From a bacterium (GTDB lineage Bacteria; Latescibacterota; UBA2968): a DNA stretch of 5,664 bases. The translations under genes and the position numbers were made by a program. Positions 1 to 5,664 of the stretch are shown here, piece by piece (position 1 is the stretch's first letter; the number at the start of each line of letters is the position of its first letter). The stretch is taken from positions 1 to 5,664 of the forward strand of contig JAPUJS010000078.1 of NCBI GenBank assembly GCA_027296045.1. Reading direction: 5' to 3'. Below the pieces are notes generated by a model, which was not told the DNA's origin, did no database searches, and saw only the letters and a program-made list of their open reading frames with translations.

Positions 1-736
1 CCGCATCATTGTCGAATCTGGTCTGGTCTTCTTGCGCGGTACCCTTACCGCTCAAGCCTTTGTCTGGCATGTCCTCGGCGTTACCGGGATGGGCCCTTTG
101 GGCGCCACCGCCCTGGGATTGACCTACACCTTTTTTTGCGACGCCAAAACCTTTGGCATCACCGCCCTTGCCCACGTGCCTCGCCTCAGCCTGGCCATGG
201 AATCTAAAAAAAGACGGGCACTCGTGCCCGTGGTGCTCCTGGGTTGCCTTCTGGGCGCCACCACCGTAATTGGATTCACACTCTACCAAGGATATCATGT
301 AGTAGGGAGCTACAATTTTGGTGTGGTCAGTTTCAACGGCAGCAGCGACAGTGCCGTTGGCATCTGGACGCATACATCCAACCGAATCGGCGGCAATGTC
401 CTGGGCACCGATTGGAGGCGTATCCGTTTTTTAGGCATCGGAGCCATTTTCACCACCCTCCTGTTCTACATACGATACCGTTTCCCCGGCTTCCCAATCC
501 ACCCGATCGGATTTACCATTTCGTCCTCCTCTCCCCTGCGAAGCAGCGCTTCCTCTATTTTTATGACCTGGCTGATTAAAACCGTCATTCTGAAGCTGGG
601 CGGTTTAGAACTCTATCGTAAAATCGCCCCCTTTTTTCTGGGCCTGATGGCCGGTCAACTGGCCGGCCTTGCCCTCGGCCTGATTGTCGACATTATCTGG
701 TTTCCAGGACAGGGACATCAACTCAACCGGTGGTAG
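1..736 (+). CDS. DUF6785/DUF6784-type polytopic membrane protein, 3' part
   Basis: The reading frame is open from base 2, so the true start lies to the left; the TTG at 32 is only an internal codon. The visible 244 residues form the C-terminal part of an integral membrane protein. Hydrophobic segments lie near visible residues 74-96, 142-158, 185-200 and 209-234, and a basic KKRR patch precedes the first. Recognisable family signatures are the CDAKTFGI stretch (about 46-53), RYRFPGFPIHPIG (about 158-170), WLIKTVILKLGG (about 190-201) and the APFFLGLMAGQ block (about 209-219). These match what I know of the uncharacterised DUF6785 body followed by the DUF6784 C-terminal domain. Function is unknown. 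A transport role for the substrate of the downstream enzymes is inference from position and topology only. The frame ends in TAG at 734-736, and the same frame stays open after it. Confidence 0.8.
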   Translation, partial: RIIVESGLVFLRGTLTAQAFVWHVLGVTGMGPLGATALGLTYTFFCDAKTFGITALAHVPRLSLAMESKKRRALVPVVLLGCLLGATTVIGFTLYQGYHVVGSYNFGVVSFNGSSDSAVGIWTHTSNRIGGNVLGTDWRRIRFLGIGAIFTTLLFYIRYRFPGFPIHPIGFTISSSSPLRSSASSIFMTWLIKTVILKLGGLELYRKIAPFFLGLMAGQLAGLALGLIVDIIWFPGQGHQLNRW

Positions 737-741
737 AAGGA
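737..741 (+). promoter_or_regulatory. Shine-Dalgarno site (AAGGA) after the membrane protein stop
   Basis: AAGGA starts immediately after the TAG stop and sits 7 bases before an ATG at 749. It is the best ribosome-binding site seen on the forward strand here, and it serves the short ORF 749-892 rather than the amidohydrolase. Confidence 0.45.
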
Positions 742-748
742 ATATTTC

Positions 749-892
749 ATGACCATTACAGATACAGTCGCACACATGGGGAGAAAACCGCTTTCAAAAA
801 GAACCAAACCGATCCCCCCATTACTCCTTCTCCCGCCACAGGAGAGGGACGTCGGGCTCCGCCCGACAGGGAGAGGGTTCTTCCGCCCATGA
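749..892 (+). CDS. possible 47-aa leader peptide or gene remnant
   Basis: This short frame starts at ATG 749, has an AAGGA ribosome-binding site 7 bases upstream, and ends in a TGA at 890-892 that overlaps the amidohydrolase ATG (889-891) as ATGA. The product begins MTITDTVAHMGRKPL, is basic, has a leucine/proline run in the middle, and has no domain I recognise. Its second half (about residues 24-45) is encoded by the palindromic repeat at 820-880, so that part is unlikely to be conserved protein. Possible readings: a leader whose translation delivers ribosomes to the amidohydrolase start; the stump of a small gene whose end was replaced by the repeat; or chance. The ribosome-binding site and ATGA overlap favour translation, while the repeat-derived tail argues against a functional protein. 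Confidence 0.3.
   Translation: MTITDTVAHMGRKPLSKRTKPIPPLLLLPPQERDVGLRPTGRGFFRP
820..880 (+). repeat. palindromic intergenic repeat element with two hairpins
   Basis: There are two adjacent stem-loops. The first pairs 825-833 with 841-849 (CCTTCTCC against GGAGAGGG at its core, one G-T wobble, 7-base loop). The second is a perfect 7-bp stem, GTCGGGC (851-857) with GCCCGAC (861-867), with a 3-base loop. A second copy of GGAGAGGG lies at 870-877, just before the amidohydrolase ATG, and could pair with 826-833 in place of the first copy. The composition and layout resemble the small dispersed palindromic repeats often found between genes in GC-rich bacteria. Copy number cannot be seen from one window. 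Confidence 0.55.
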
Positions 893-2436
893 CCTTCGAC
901 ATCCTCATTCAAAATAGCACCGTCGTAGACGGCACGGGTAAAAAACCCGCCTTCAAAGCCGATGTCGCCATCACAGATGATCGGATCGCCGCAATCGGCG
1001 ATCTATCAGATGCACAGGCAGACCTCACCATAGACGCAACCGGTCACATCGTTTGTCCCGGCTTCATCGACGTCCATGTCCACGGCGAAATCGCTCTGCT
1101 CACCGGACAGCACCGCTATGGCGAAGTAAGCCAGGGCATTACAACATTGCTCACCGCCCCCGATGGTTTCGGATGGACCTGCCTGTCGCCCGAACAAACC
1201 CGCGAACTCTGGGCCTATACGCGCTTCTCCATCGGCCAGGTCGATCTCCCGCTTGGATGGCCGACCATCGAAGATTATCTGTCGCTTTTTCCGGACAACA
1301 GCCCCGCCAACATCTACCCTCAGGTCCCCCATTGCGCCGTCCGACTGAAGGTGATGGGGTGGGATGCGCGTGTGGCCACCGATGACGAACTGGCACAAAT
1401 GGGCCGCCTGACCCGCGACTGGATGGAAGCCGGTGCCGGGGTTCTCAACCTGGGCCTGGACTATCAACCCAGTGCGAACGCCGATTTTCGAGAACTCGTT
1501 GCCCTGTGCAAAATTGCCGCCGAATACGGCGGGATTTATGCCGCCCACGCCCGCTACCACACCCTCGGGCGCAAAGCCGCCTGGGAAGAAACCATCCATC
1601 TATCCAGAGAAGCAAACATCCCGGTCCACATCTCGCACGAACGTGTGGACGAAGAAGCCGCCGAACTTTTGGACCGCATCGACCGGGAAGACATCGACCT
1701 CACCTTTGAATCCTACCTGTATAAAGCCGGCATGACCCACATGTACATGATGCTCCCCATGGAATATCAATCCGGCAGCCCCGACGAAGTGAACAAACGA
1801 CTTCAAGATCCCACCATTCGCTCCAGATCCCTCACCGAACTCCAGAAATGGCTCGGCCGCGGCGACCAGATCGTGGGATATACTCGTTCGGGCCGCTTTA
1901 TCGGCCAAACCCTCACGGAAGCCGCCGAAGAAACAGGCCAATCCATTGCAGAATTTGCCTATGACATACTCCTAAAAGAACAGGAACACCAGGTATTTGT
2001 ATTCCCCTGGCAGGTGGACCCCGAAATTGCAGAGACAACTGTCAGGCGAACCGTGACACACCCTCGAATGATGATCGCCAGCGACGGCGTCTTCAACATC
2101 CCGCATCCCCATCCGAGGGGATTTGGCTGCTTCGCCCGCGTGCTCGGCCACTTTGTTCGGGAACATCAGCTCATCTCGCTGGAAGAAGCCATTTACAAAA
2201 TGAGCGGTTTCCCCGCCCGGCGATTCGACATTCCAGACCGGGGGGAACTCTCCGAAGGCAAGGTCGCAGATATCGTCCTCTTTGATCCGGAAACCGTTGC
2301 TGCACAATCTACCTTTGAAAACCCCATTCAAGCCCCGGTTGGGATTCCCTGGGTCTTGGTAAACGGTACACCGGTTATCGAAAACGGGGAACCGACGGGC
2401 CACCTGCCCGGCAGCGTCATTCGACACCGGAAATAG
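889..2436 (+). CDS. N-acyl-D-amino-acid deacylase-like amidohydrolase
   Basis: A 515-residue metal-dependent hydrolase of the amidohydrolase superfamily, closest in layout to D-aminoacylases, which cleave an acyl-amide to release a carboxylic acid and an amine. The N-terminal beta-domain (1-57) leads into PGFIDVHVH, with metal-ligand His63 and His65. GITTLLTAPDG follows at 83-93, then His220 (YAAHARYH), His250 (HISHER) and the catalytic Asp399 (IASDGVF). The C-terminal family signatures are HPHPRGFGCFARVL (406-419), GELSEGKVADIVLFDP (452-467) and NPIQAPVGIPWVLVNG (478-493). In characterised D-aminoacylases the loop after the GITT strand carries a metal-binding Cys; here the aligned residue appears to be Asp92. 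I chose ATG 889 because the fold begins at once there, and an upstream in-frame start (730) would add residues encoded by the repeat. A GGGAGAGGG tract (869-877) is a loosely spaced ribosome-binding site. The nagB start follows 2 bases after the stop. The actual substrate is unknown. Confidence 0.85.
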   Translation: MTFDILIQNSTVVDGTGKKPAFKADVAITDDRIAAIGDLSDAQADLTIDATGHIVCPGFIDVHVHGEIALLTGQHRYGEVSQGITTLLTAPDGFGWTCLSPEQTRELWAYTRFSIGQVDLPLGWPTIEDYLSLFPDNSPANIYPQVPHCAVRLKVMGWDARVATDDELAQMGRLTRDWMEAGAGVLNLGLDYQPSANADFRELVALCKIAAEYGGIYAAHARYHTLGRKAAWEETIHLSREANIPVHISHERVDEEAAELLDRIDREDIDLTFESYLYKAGMTHMYMMLPMEYQSGSPDEVNKRLQDPTIRSRSLTELQKWLGRGDQIVGYTRSGRFIGQTLTEAAEETGQSIAEFAYDILLKEQEHQVFVFPWQVDPEIAETTVRRTVTHPRMMIASDGVFNIPHPHPRGFGCFARVLGHFVREHQLISLEEAIYKMSGFPARRFDIPDRGELSEGKVADIVLFDPETVAAQSTFENPIQAPVGIPWVLVNGTPVIENGEPTGHLPGSVIRHRK

Positions 2437-2438
2437 TC

Positions 2439-3191
2439 ATGGCAATCCAACTGGACATCGTGGAAACACCCGACAAAGTTGCTCAAAAAGCCGCCTCCAT
2501 CGTTGCGAATCTTATCCAGGCCAAACCCAATGCAGTACTCGGCCTGGCCACAGGTTCTACTCCGGTCCCGACCTACAAACGTTTGGTGCAGATGCACCGC
2601 AAAAACGGCCTCTCCTTCGCACACATTACCACCTTCAACCTGGATGAATACGTCGGCTTGCCGGAATCCCATGAACAAAGTTATCGATTTTTCATGCACC
2701 AGAATTTCTTCCAACACATCGATATTCCTCCCGAACAAACCCATATACCAAACGGCCTGGCGCCCGACCCCGACCAGGAATGCGAGGCATTTGAATCCAA
2801 AATCCAATCCGCAGGCGGCGTGGACCTCTGGCTGTTGGGCATTGGCCACAACGGCCATATTGCGTTTAATGAACCGGGTAGTTCATCGGATAGCCGAACC
2901 CGTCTCATCAGCATCGCCCCCGAAACCATCACGGCAAACAGCCGATTTTTCGACCATCCCAGTCAGGTCCCGCGTCAGGCCCTGACCGTTGGCGTCGCCA
3001 CCATCCTGGAAGCGGGGAAAATCCTCCTCCTGGCAACCGGTAAGGATAAAGCACTTGCCGTCTCCAAAGCGATGAACGGTCCTGTTTCTCCCAACTGGCC
3101 AGCCAGCGCCCTCCAGCATCACCCGGACTGCACCTTTATCCTGGATCAAGAGGCGGCAAGCTTGATGACGTTTACCCATTCAACGCGATGA
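2439..3191 (+). CDS. nagB: glucosamine-6-phosphate deaminase
   Basis: A 250-residue cytosolic enzyme converting glucosamine-6-phosphate to fructose-6-phosphate and ammonia, the step that feeds amino sugars into glycolysis. Visible signatures are the phosphate loop LGLATGSTP (34-42), FNLDEYVGLP (66-75) with the catalytic-base Asp69, GIGHNGHIAFNEP (134-146) with ring-opening His140 and its partner Glu145, SRTR (152-155), GKDKA (201-205) and ASALQHH (222-228). The length and the HNGH motif match the short Bacillus-type NagB rather than the longer allosteric E. coli type, which has NDGH; the position of E. coli Asp141 is Asn138 here. A weak GGA ribosome-binding site lies at 2429-2431, 7 bases before ATG, inside the end of the amidohydrolase gene. 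The stop codon overlaps the ackA start. A 6-phosphogluconolactonase is related in fold but lacks these motifs. Confidence 0.96.
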   Translation: MAIQLDIVETPDKVAQKAASIVANLIQAKPNAVLGLATGSTPVPTYKRLVQMHRKNGLSFAHITTFNLDEYVGLPESHEQSYRFFMHQNFFQHIDIPPEQTHIPNGLAPDPDQECEAFESKIQSAGGVDLWLLGIGHNGHIAFNEPGSSSDSRTRLISIAPETITANSRFFDHPSQVPRQALTVGVATILEAGKILLLATGKDKALAVSKAMNGPVSPNWPASALQHHPDCTFILDQEAASLMTFTHSTR

Positions 3192-4399
3192 ATCCGACCC
3201 TGCCTATGCAAATCCTCGTGCTCAACTGTGGCAGTTCATCGGTCAAATACCAGCTTTACAATATGGCGGATGAAACCGTCCTGTGTGGAGGCGTGGTTGA
3301 AAAAATCGGCCAACCCGATGCAACCTGCACCCACATCTGGGGTGCGCAATCCCTGTCTGAACCCGTTCAAGCCAATGACCACACCCGGGCATTGGCTCAA
3401 ATACGGGACTTGCTTTTAAACCCGAACCGGGGCGGCGTTCAACACGCCGACGACATCGCCGCCGTGGGCCACCGGGTCGTCCACGGCGGAGAAACCTTCG
3501 TATCGGCAACCCGGATCACAACCGGAGTCGAACGACAAATCGCGGCCTATAACGCCCTCGCCCCCTTGCACAACCCTCCCAATCTGACAGGCATTCAGGC
3601 CGCCCGGCAGTGCTTCCCAAACGCCATTCAGGTGGCCGTGTTCGACACCGCCTTTCACCAAACCCTGCCCGAACACGCCTTCCTCTACCCCATTCCCTAT
3701 GCCCTCTATGAAAAAGACCGTATTCGCAAATACGGCTTCCACGGAACGTCTCACCGCTACGTCTCACACCGGGCTGCCGAACTGCTGGAGAAATCTCCCG
3801 ACACATTCACCGGCATCACCTGCCACCTGGGAAACGGCTGTTCGATCACCGCCATCCAGAACGGCCAATCCGTTGACACCTCCATGGGCTTCACCCCCCT
3901 CGAAGGCGTACCTATGGGTACACGCTCGGGCGATGTCGACCCTGCCCTGATCCTTTACCTGGCTGACCAAAAAGGGCTCACCATCGCAGAAATCGGCCAC
4001 CTCCTCAACCGGGAAAGCGGTCTCCTGGGCCTATCGGGCATCTCCAATGATCTGCGTGAACTCGAAAGCACCACAGACCCAAGAGCCCAACTTGCCCAGA
4101 CCGTTTTCGCCTACCGCATCCGAAAATACATTGGCGCCTACCTGTCGATCCTTCCTCCAATCGACGCACTGGTCTTCACCGGCGGGATTGGAGAAAACAG
4201 CGCATCTATGCGGGCACACATCCTGCAAGACCTGAATCATCTTGGCATTGTTCTGGACCCAGAACGAAACCGGCAGCTCGATGGGGAAGGGGAAATTTCC
4301 ACACCCAACGCGCCCATTCGAATCCTGGTCATTCCCACCGACGAAGAACGACTGATTGCCAGAGAAACGCTTTCTGCCGTCAAAGAACAGAACGATTGA
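3188..4399 (+). CDS. ackA: acetate kinase
   Basis: A 403-residue cytosolic kinase of the acetate/propionate kinase family, which reversibly transfers phosphate between ATP and acetate. Signatures run in order: LNCGSSSVKYQ (12-22), GHRVVHGG (94-101) with substrate Arg96, FDTAFH (152-157) with the catalytic Asp153, KYGFHGTSH (181-189) with His185, HLGNGCS (213-219), MGTRSGD (243-249) with Arg246, TGGIGENS (331-338) and the C-terminal PTDEERLIARET (383-394). All expected catalytic residues are present and the length is normal. ATG 3188 overlaps the nagB stop by 4 bases; Met7 (ATG 3206) is the alternative and would give the more usual N-terminus. Neither has a convincing ribosome-binding site, so coupling to nagB translation favours 3188. 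In this operon it could capture acetate released by deacetylation or, in reverse, make ATP from acetyl-phosphate. No phosphotransacetylase gene is in view. Confidence 0.97.
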   Translation: MNPTLPMQILVLNCGSSSVKYQLYNMADETVLCGGVVEKIGQPDATCTHIWGAQSLSEPVQANDHTRALAQIRDLLLNPNRGGVQHADDIAAVGHRVVHGGETFVSATRITTGVERQIAAYNALAPLHNPPNLTGIQAARQCFPNAIQVAVFDTAFHQTLPEHAFLYPIPYALYEKDRIRKYGFHGTSHRYVSHRAAELLEKSPDTFTGITCHLGNGCSITAIQNGQSVDTSMGFTPLEGVPMGTRSGDVDPALILYLADQKGLTIAEIGHLLNRESGLLGLSGISNDLRELESTTDPRAQLAQTVFAYRIRKYIGAYLSILPPIDALVFTGGIGENSASMRAHILQDLNHLGIVLDPERNRQLDGEGEISTPNAPIRILVIPTDEERLIARETLSAVKEQND

Positions 4400-4402
4400 T
4401 CT

Positions 4403-4597
4403 TTAATCGAAAGGATCTATCAGATCCAGACTCTGGCAATGGGCAAAGACCTGGGCGACGAAGATCAAACCGCCACCGTCTGCATTCATCCCCGTCCACA
4501 GGACGGGGCATTCTGCGAGACTTTCGTAAAGCACGATCAATCCTAAGAGTACTAAAATGATGACCGCAAAAGAAATATTTCCTATCATTCCATCCAT
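4403..4597 (-). CDS. small single-pass membrane protein, unrecognised
   Basis: A 64-residue product starting MDGMIGNISF. One hydrophobic helix spans about residues 7-24 (rich in I, L and V), followed by YESLAE and a 38-residue tail with a glycine cluster (DGGGL) and two cysteines. I recognise no family. I chose ATG 4597 because AAAGGA (4606-4611) lies 8 bases upstream; an in-frame ATG at 4606 overlaps that site and is less likely. It converges with ackA, with 3 bases between the two stop codons, and lies 140 bases downstream of the patatin gene on the same strand. A candidate promoter lies at 4652-4679. The ribosome-binding site, membrane helix and neat fit between genes support a real gene; its shortness and lack of recognisable homology leave doubt. 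Confidence 0.45.
   Translation of the reverse strand: MDGMIGNISFAVIILVLLGLIVLYESLAECPVLWTGMNADGGGLIFVAQVFAHCQSLDLIDPFD
4413..4427 (-). terminator. short hairpin at the ackA/small-gene convergence, possible weak terminator
   Basis: GGATCT and AGATCC form a perfect 6-bp stem with a 3-base loop. On the reverse strand it is followed by CTTTCGATTAAA, a poor and interrupted T-tract; on the forward strand no T-tract follows. It lies inside the last codons of the small reverse gene. This is at best a weak terminator. Confidence 0.2.
4490..4508. other. strong GC-rich hairpin downstream of ackA
   Basis: CCCCGTCC (4490-4497) and GGACGGGG (4501-4508) form a perfect 8-bp stem with a 3-base loop. No T-run follows on either strand, so it is not a classical terminator. 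About 90 bases past the ackA stop, it could protect or define the 3' end of the operon mRNA. It is also inside the coding sequence of the small reverse gene. Confidence 0.4.
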
Positions 4598-4651
4598 AAT
4601 AAACATCCTTTGTTTGAAAGGTATTTCTTCCGTTAAGCCATCTAACTATTA

Positions 4652-4679
4652 ATTATACAGACCTGTCTCCTCTCTACAA
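4652..4679 (-). promoter_or_regulatory. candidate sigma70-type promoter for the small reverse gene
   Basis: Read on the reverse strand, TTGTAG (4674-4679) and a perfect TATAAT (4652-4657) are separated by 16 bases in an AT-rich stretch. A start near 4645 would leave a leader of about 50 bases before ATG 4597. The -35 box matches the consensus at only three positions. A second TATAAT on this strand, at about 4712-4717, has no good -35 partner. Confidence 0.35.
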
Positions 4680-4686
4680 AATCCTA

Positions 4687-4701
4687 CCCGGAAATTACGG
4701 G
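4687..4701 (-). terminator. weak hairpin after the patatin gene
   Basis: CCCG and CGGG pair around a 7-base loop about 40 bases past the patatin stop. On the reverse strand the stem gains a G-T wobble pair and is followed by TAGGATTTT. The stem is short and the T-tract is poor, so termination here is uncertain. Confidence 0.18.
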
Positions 4702-4737
4702 CTTTGGGAAATTATAGGACGACGCCTTCGTTTCTAA

Positions 4738-5664
4738 TCACTCAAGCCCTTCCGGCAGGACACATCCCATGGTGGAGCAGTTGTGCTCGATCGTATCGTC
4801 GTACCCAAGTTCGATCAGCTTGCGGATCCTATCCCGCTTGAAATCGAGGAACCCGACATAGCCGCCGAGTTCTCTCCGAGGATAATAGTTGTGAAGTGTG
4901 ATTCTTCGATCTAATCCTTCCTCCTGGTGCGTTCCTCCCTCGAACGCGAGCACACGATTGAGCAGGTACTGCGCTTCGGAGTCGGACAGCTTGCGCGAGC
5001 GAAATAGCTTCTCCAGGTAGTCTTTGAACAGACTCAAGTTCTCCTCGTCCCCGATCCTGGTTGTAACTCGACGAGCCCATATGGTGAGAAACACCCGATA
5101 CATCGTGTCCAGTGTGCCAAACCGCTTCCCGGATGTTTGCTGGATATCGGGGTCGGGGTCAACGTAGATCAAGTGCAGCGTATCAGCGCCGGCCTCAACC
5201 GCCGGGGTCGGCCACGCGTATCCCAAAACAGCGGCATCCGCATAACGCTGGGTGTCCATCTCAACGTGTGGGAAAAACCCGGGCAGAGCGCCCGAGGCCT
5301 GAATGCACAGAGGTCCGAAATCATCGGTCATGTCTTGGTTGGAAAAGACCTCCAGTTTCCCCGTGTCCCAGTTGGTCGCATCGATCCTCAGCGCTCTCCC
5401 CGAACGACAAATATTCTCAAAGCGAATGTATTTTTTGATCACATCCAAGTAGGGTTCAGCCGAAAAAAACATGCTGAGGTCCAGAAGGTCTAGGAAGCGA
5501 TGCGTCAATGACCTGCGCGAAGTGGCAAATTGCACCAGGCCCTTGAACCCTTCCCGGGCAAAGAAAGCGCTGTCCTCGACCAGATGGACAAAGGGCTCGA
5601 GCGGGTTGGAGATATAGTACCGGGGATCGAGGAACTTGAACGGGTTTCCCCTGATCCTCAAGGC
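4738..5664 (-). CDS. patatin-like phospholipase, C-terminal part
   Basis: The frame is open to the right edge, so the start and the oxyanion and GxSxG nucleophile regions lie beyond 5664; the TTG at 5661 is not taken as a start. The 307 residues numbered from that codon include ATNWDTG (95-101), QASGALPGFFPHVE (121-134) and YADAAVLGYAWP (140-151). These correspond to the patatin pattern ending in the Asp of the Ser-Asp catalytic dyad, here Asp142. The usual glycine after that Asp is alanine (DAA rather than DGG or DGA). A further roughly 150-residue, mostly charged and probably helical region follows, ending in HNCSTMGCVLPEGLE. Patatin-like enzymes hydrolyse acyl esters of phospholipids or other lipids; the substrate here is unknown. 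No membrane helix is evident in the visible part. It is oriented against the amino-sugar operon and is unlikely to belong to it. Confidence 0.85.
   Translation of the reverse strand, partial: ALRIRGNPFKFLDPRYYISNPLEPFVHLVEDSAFFAREGFKGLVQFATSRRSLTHRFLDLLDLSMFFSAEPYLDVIKKYIRFENICRSGRALRIDATNWDTGKLEVFSNQDMTDDFGPLCIQASGALPGFFPHVEMDTQRYADAAVLGYAWPTPAVEAGADTLHLIYVDPDPDIQQTSGKRFGTLDTMYRVFLTIWARRVTTRIGDEENLSLFKDYLEKLFRSRKLSDSEAQYLLNRVLAFEGGTHQEEGLDRRITLHNYYPRRELGGYVGFLDFKRDRIRKLIELGYDDTIEHNCSTMGCVLPEGLE

Noticed and set aside
215..230. Inverted repeat CGGGCAC-TC-GTGCCCG
   Set aside because: A perfect 7-bp repeat, but it sits in the middle of the membrane protein coding sequence with no promoter or gene start nearby, so it is probably chance.
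730..888. N-terminal extension of the amidohydrolase by 53 residues from an upstream in-frame ATG
   Set aside because: The extension is encoded largely by the palindromic repeat, has no ribosome-binding site of its own and no homology to the fold, which begins at ATG 889.
737..888. Internal promoter before the amidohydrolase
   Set aside because: No spaced pair of -35 and -10 boxes is visible in this gap.
1006..1599. Long reverse-strand open frame (197 codons) inside the amidohydrolase gene
   Set aside because: It lies opposite a clearly coding gene. Frames like this are common where forward codons favour C at the third position, and the translation shows no domain and no ribosome-binding site.
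1972..2858. Overlapping reverse-strand open frames (151 and 176 codons) across the amidohydrolase/nagB junction
   Set aside because: Both are antisense shadows of two well-supported genes, and the translations are low-quality with no recognisable motifs.
4393..4409. CGATT/AATCG inverted repeat spanning the ackA and small-gene stop codons
   Set aside because: The stem is only 5 bp, is AT-rich, has a 7-base loop and lacks a T-tract; it is too weak to call a bidirectional terminator.
5137..5493. Forward open frame of 118 codons inside the patatin region
   Set aside because: The reverse frame carries clear patatin motifs; the forward frame has none.

Overview
The window comes from a moderately GC-rich bacterium in which the forward genes strongly prefer C or G at third codon positions. 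The first gene encodes a DUF6785/DUF6784-type membrane protein. I associate that family with Poribacteria, Planctomycetes, Armatimonadetes, Latescibacterota and similar little-cultured bacteria. This is recall and inference; nothing here fixes the phylum.

Positions 1-4399 are one forward block that looks like an operon. It holds, in order: the 3' end of the polytopic membrane protein (to 736); a 152-base gap with a possible 47-codon leader ORF and a palindromic repeat; an N-acyl-D-amino-acid deacylase-like amidohydrolase (889-2436); glucosamine-6-phosphate deaminase nagB (2439-3191); and acetate kinase ackA (3188-4399). The last three are separated by 2 bases and then overlap by 4, so they are very probably co-transcribed and translationally coupled. 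The leader ORF, if translated, overlaps the amidohydrolase start in the same ATGA manner.

The three enzymes suggest a pathway. An amidohydrolase would remove an acyl (perhaps acetyl) group, NagB would convert glucosamine-6-phosphate to fructose-6-phosphate and ammonia, and AckA would interconvert acetate and acetyl-phosphate. A classical NagA deacetylase is not visible; the D-aminoacylase-like enzyme occupies its place. That it replaces NagA, and that the membrane protein imports the substrate, are hypotheses.

Positions 4400-4737 are AT-richer. They hold a probable small single-pass membrane protein on the reverse strand (4403-4597), converging tail to tail with ackA, plus hairpins and a candidate reverse promoter. 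Positions 4738-5664 hold the C-terminal part of a patatin-like phospholipase on the reverse strand, running off the right edge; its nucleophile-serine region lies outside the window. I saw no tRNA, rRNA, CRISPR array, insertion sequence or phage gene.
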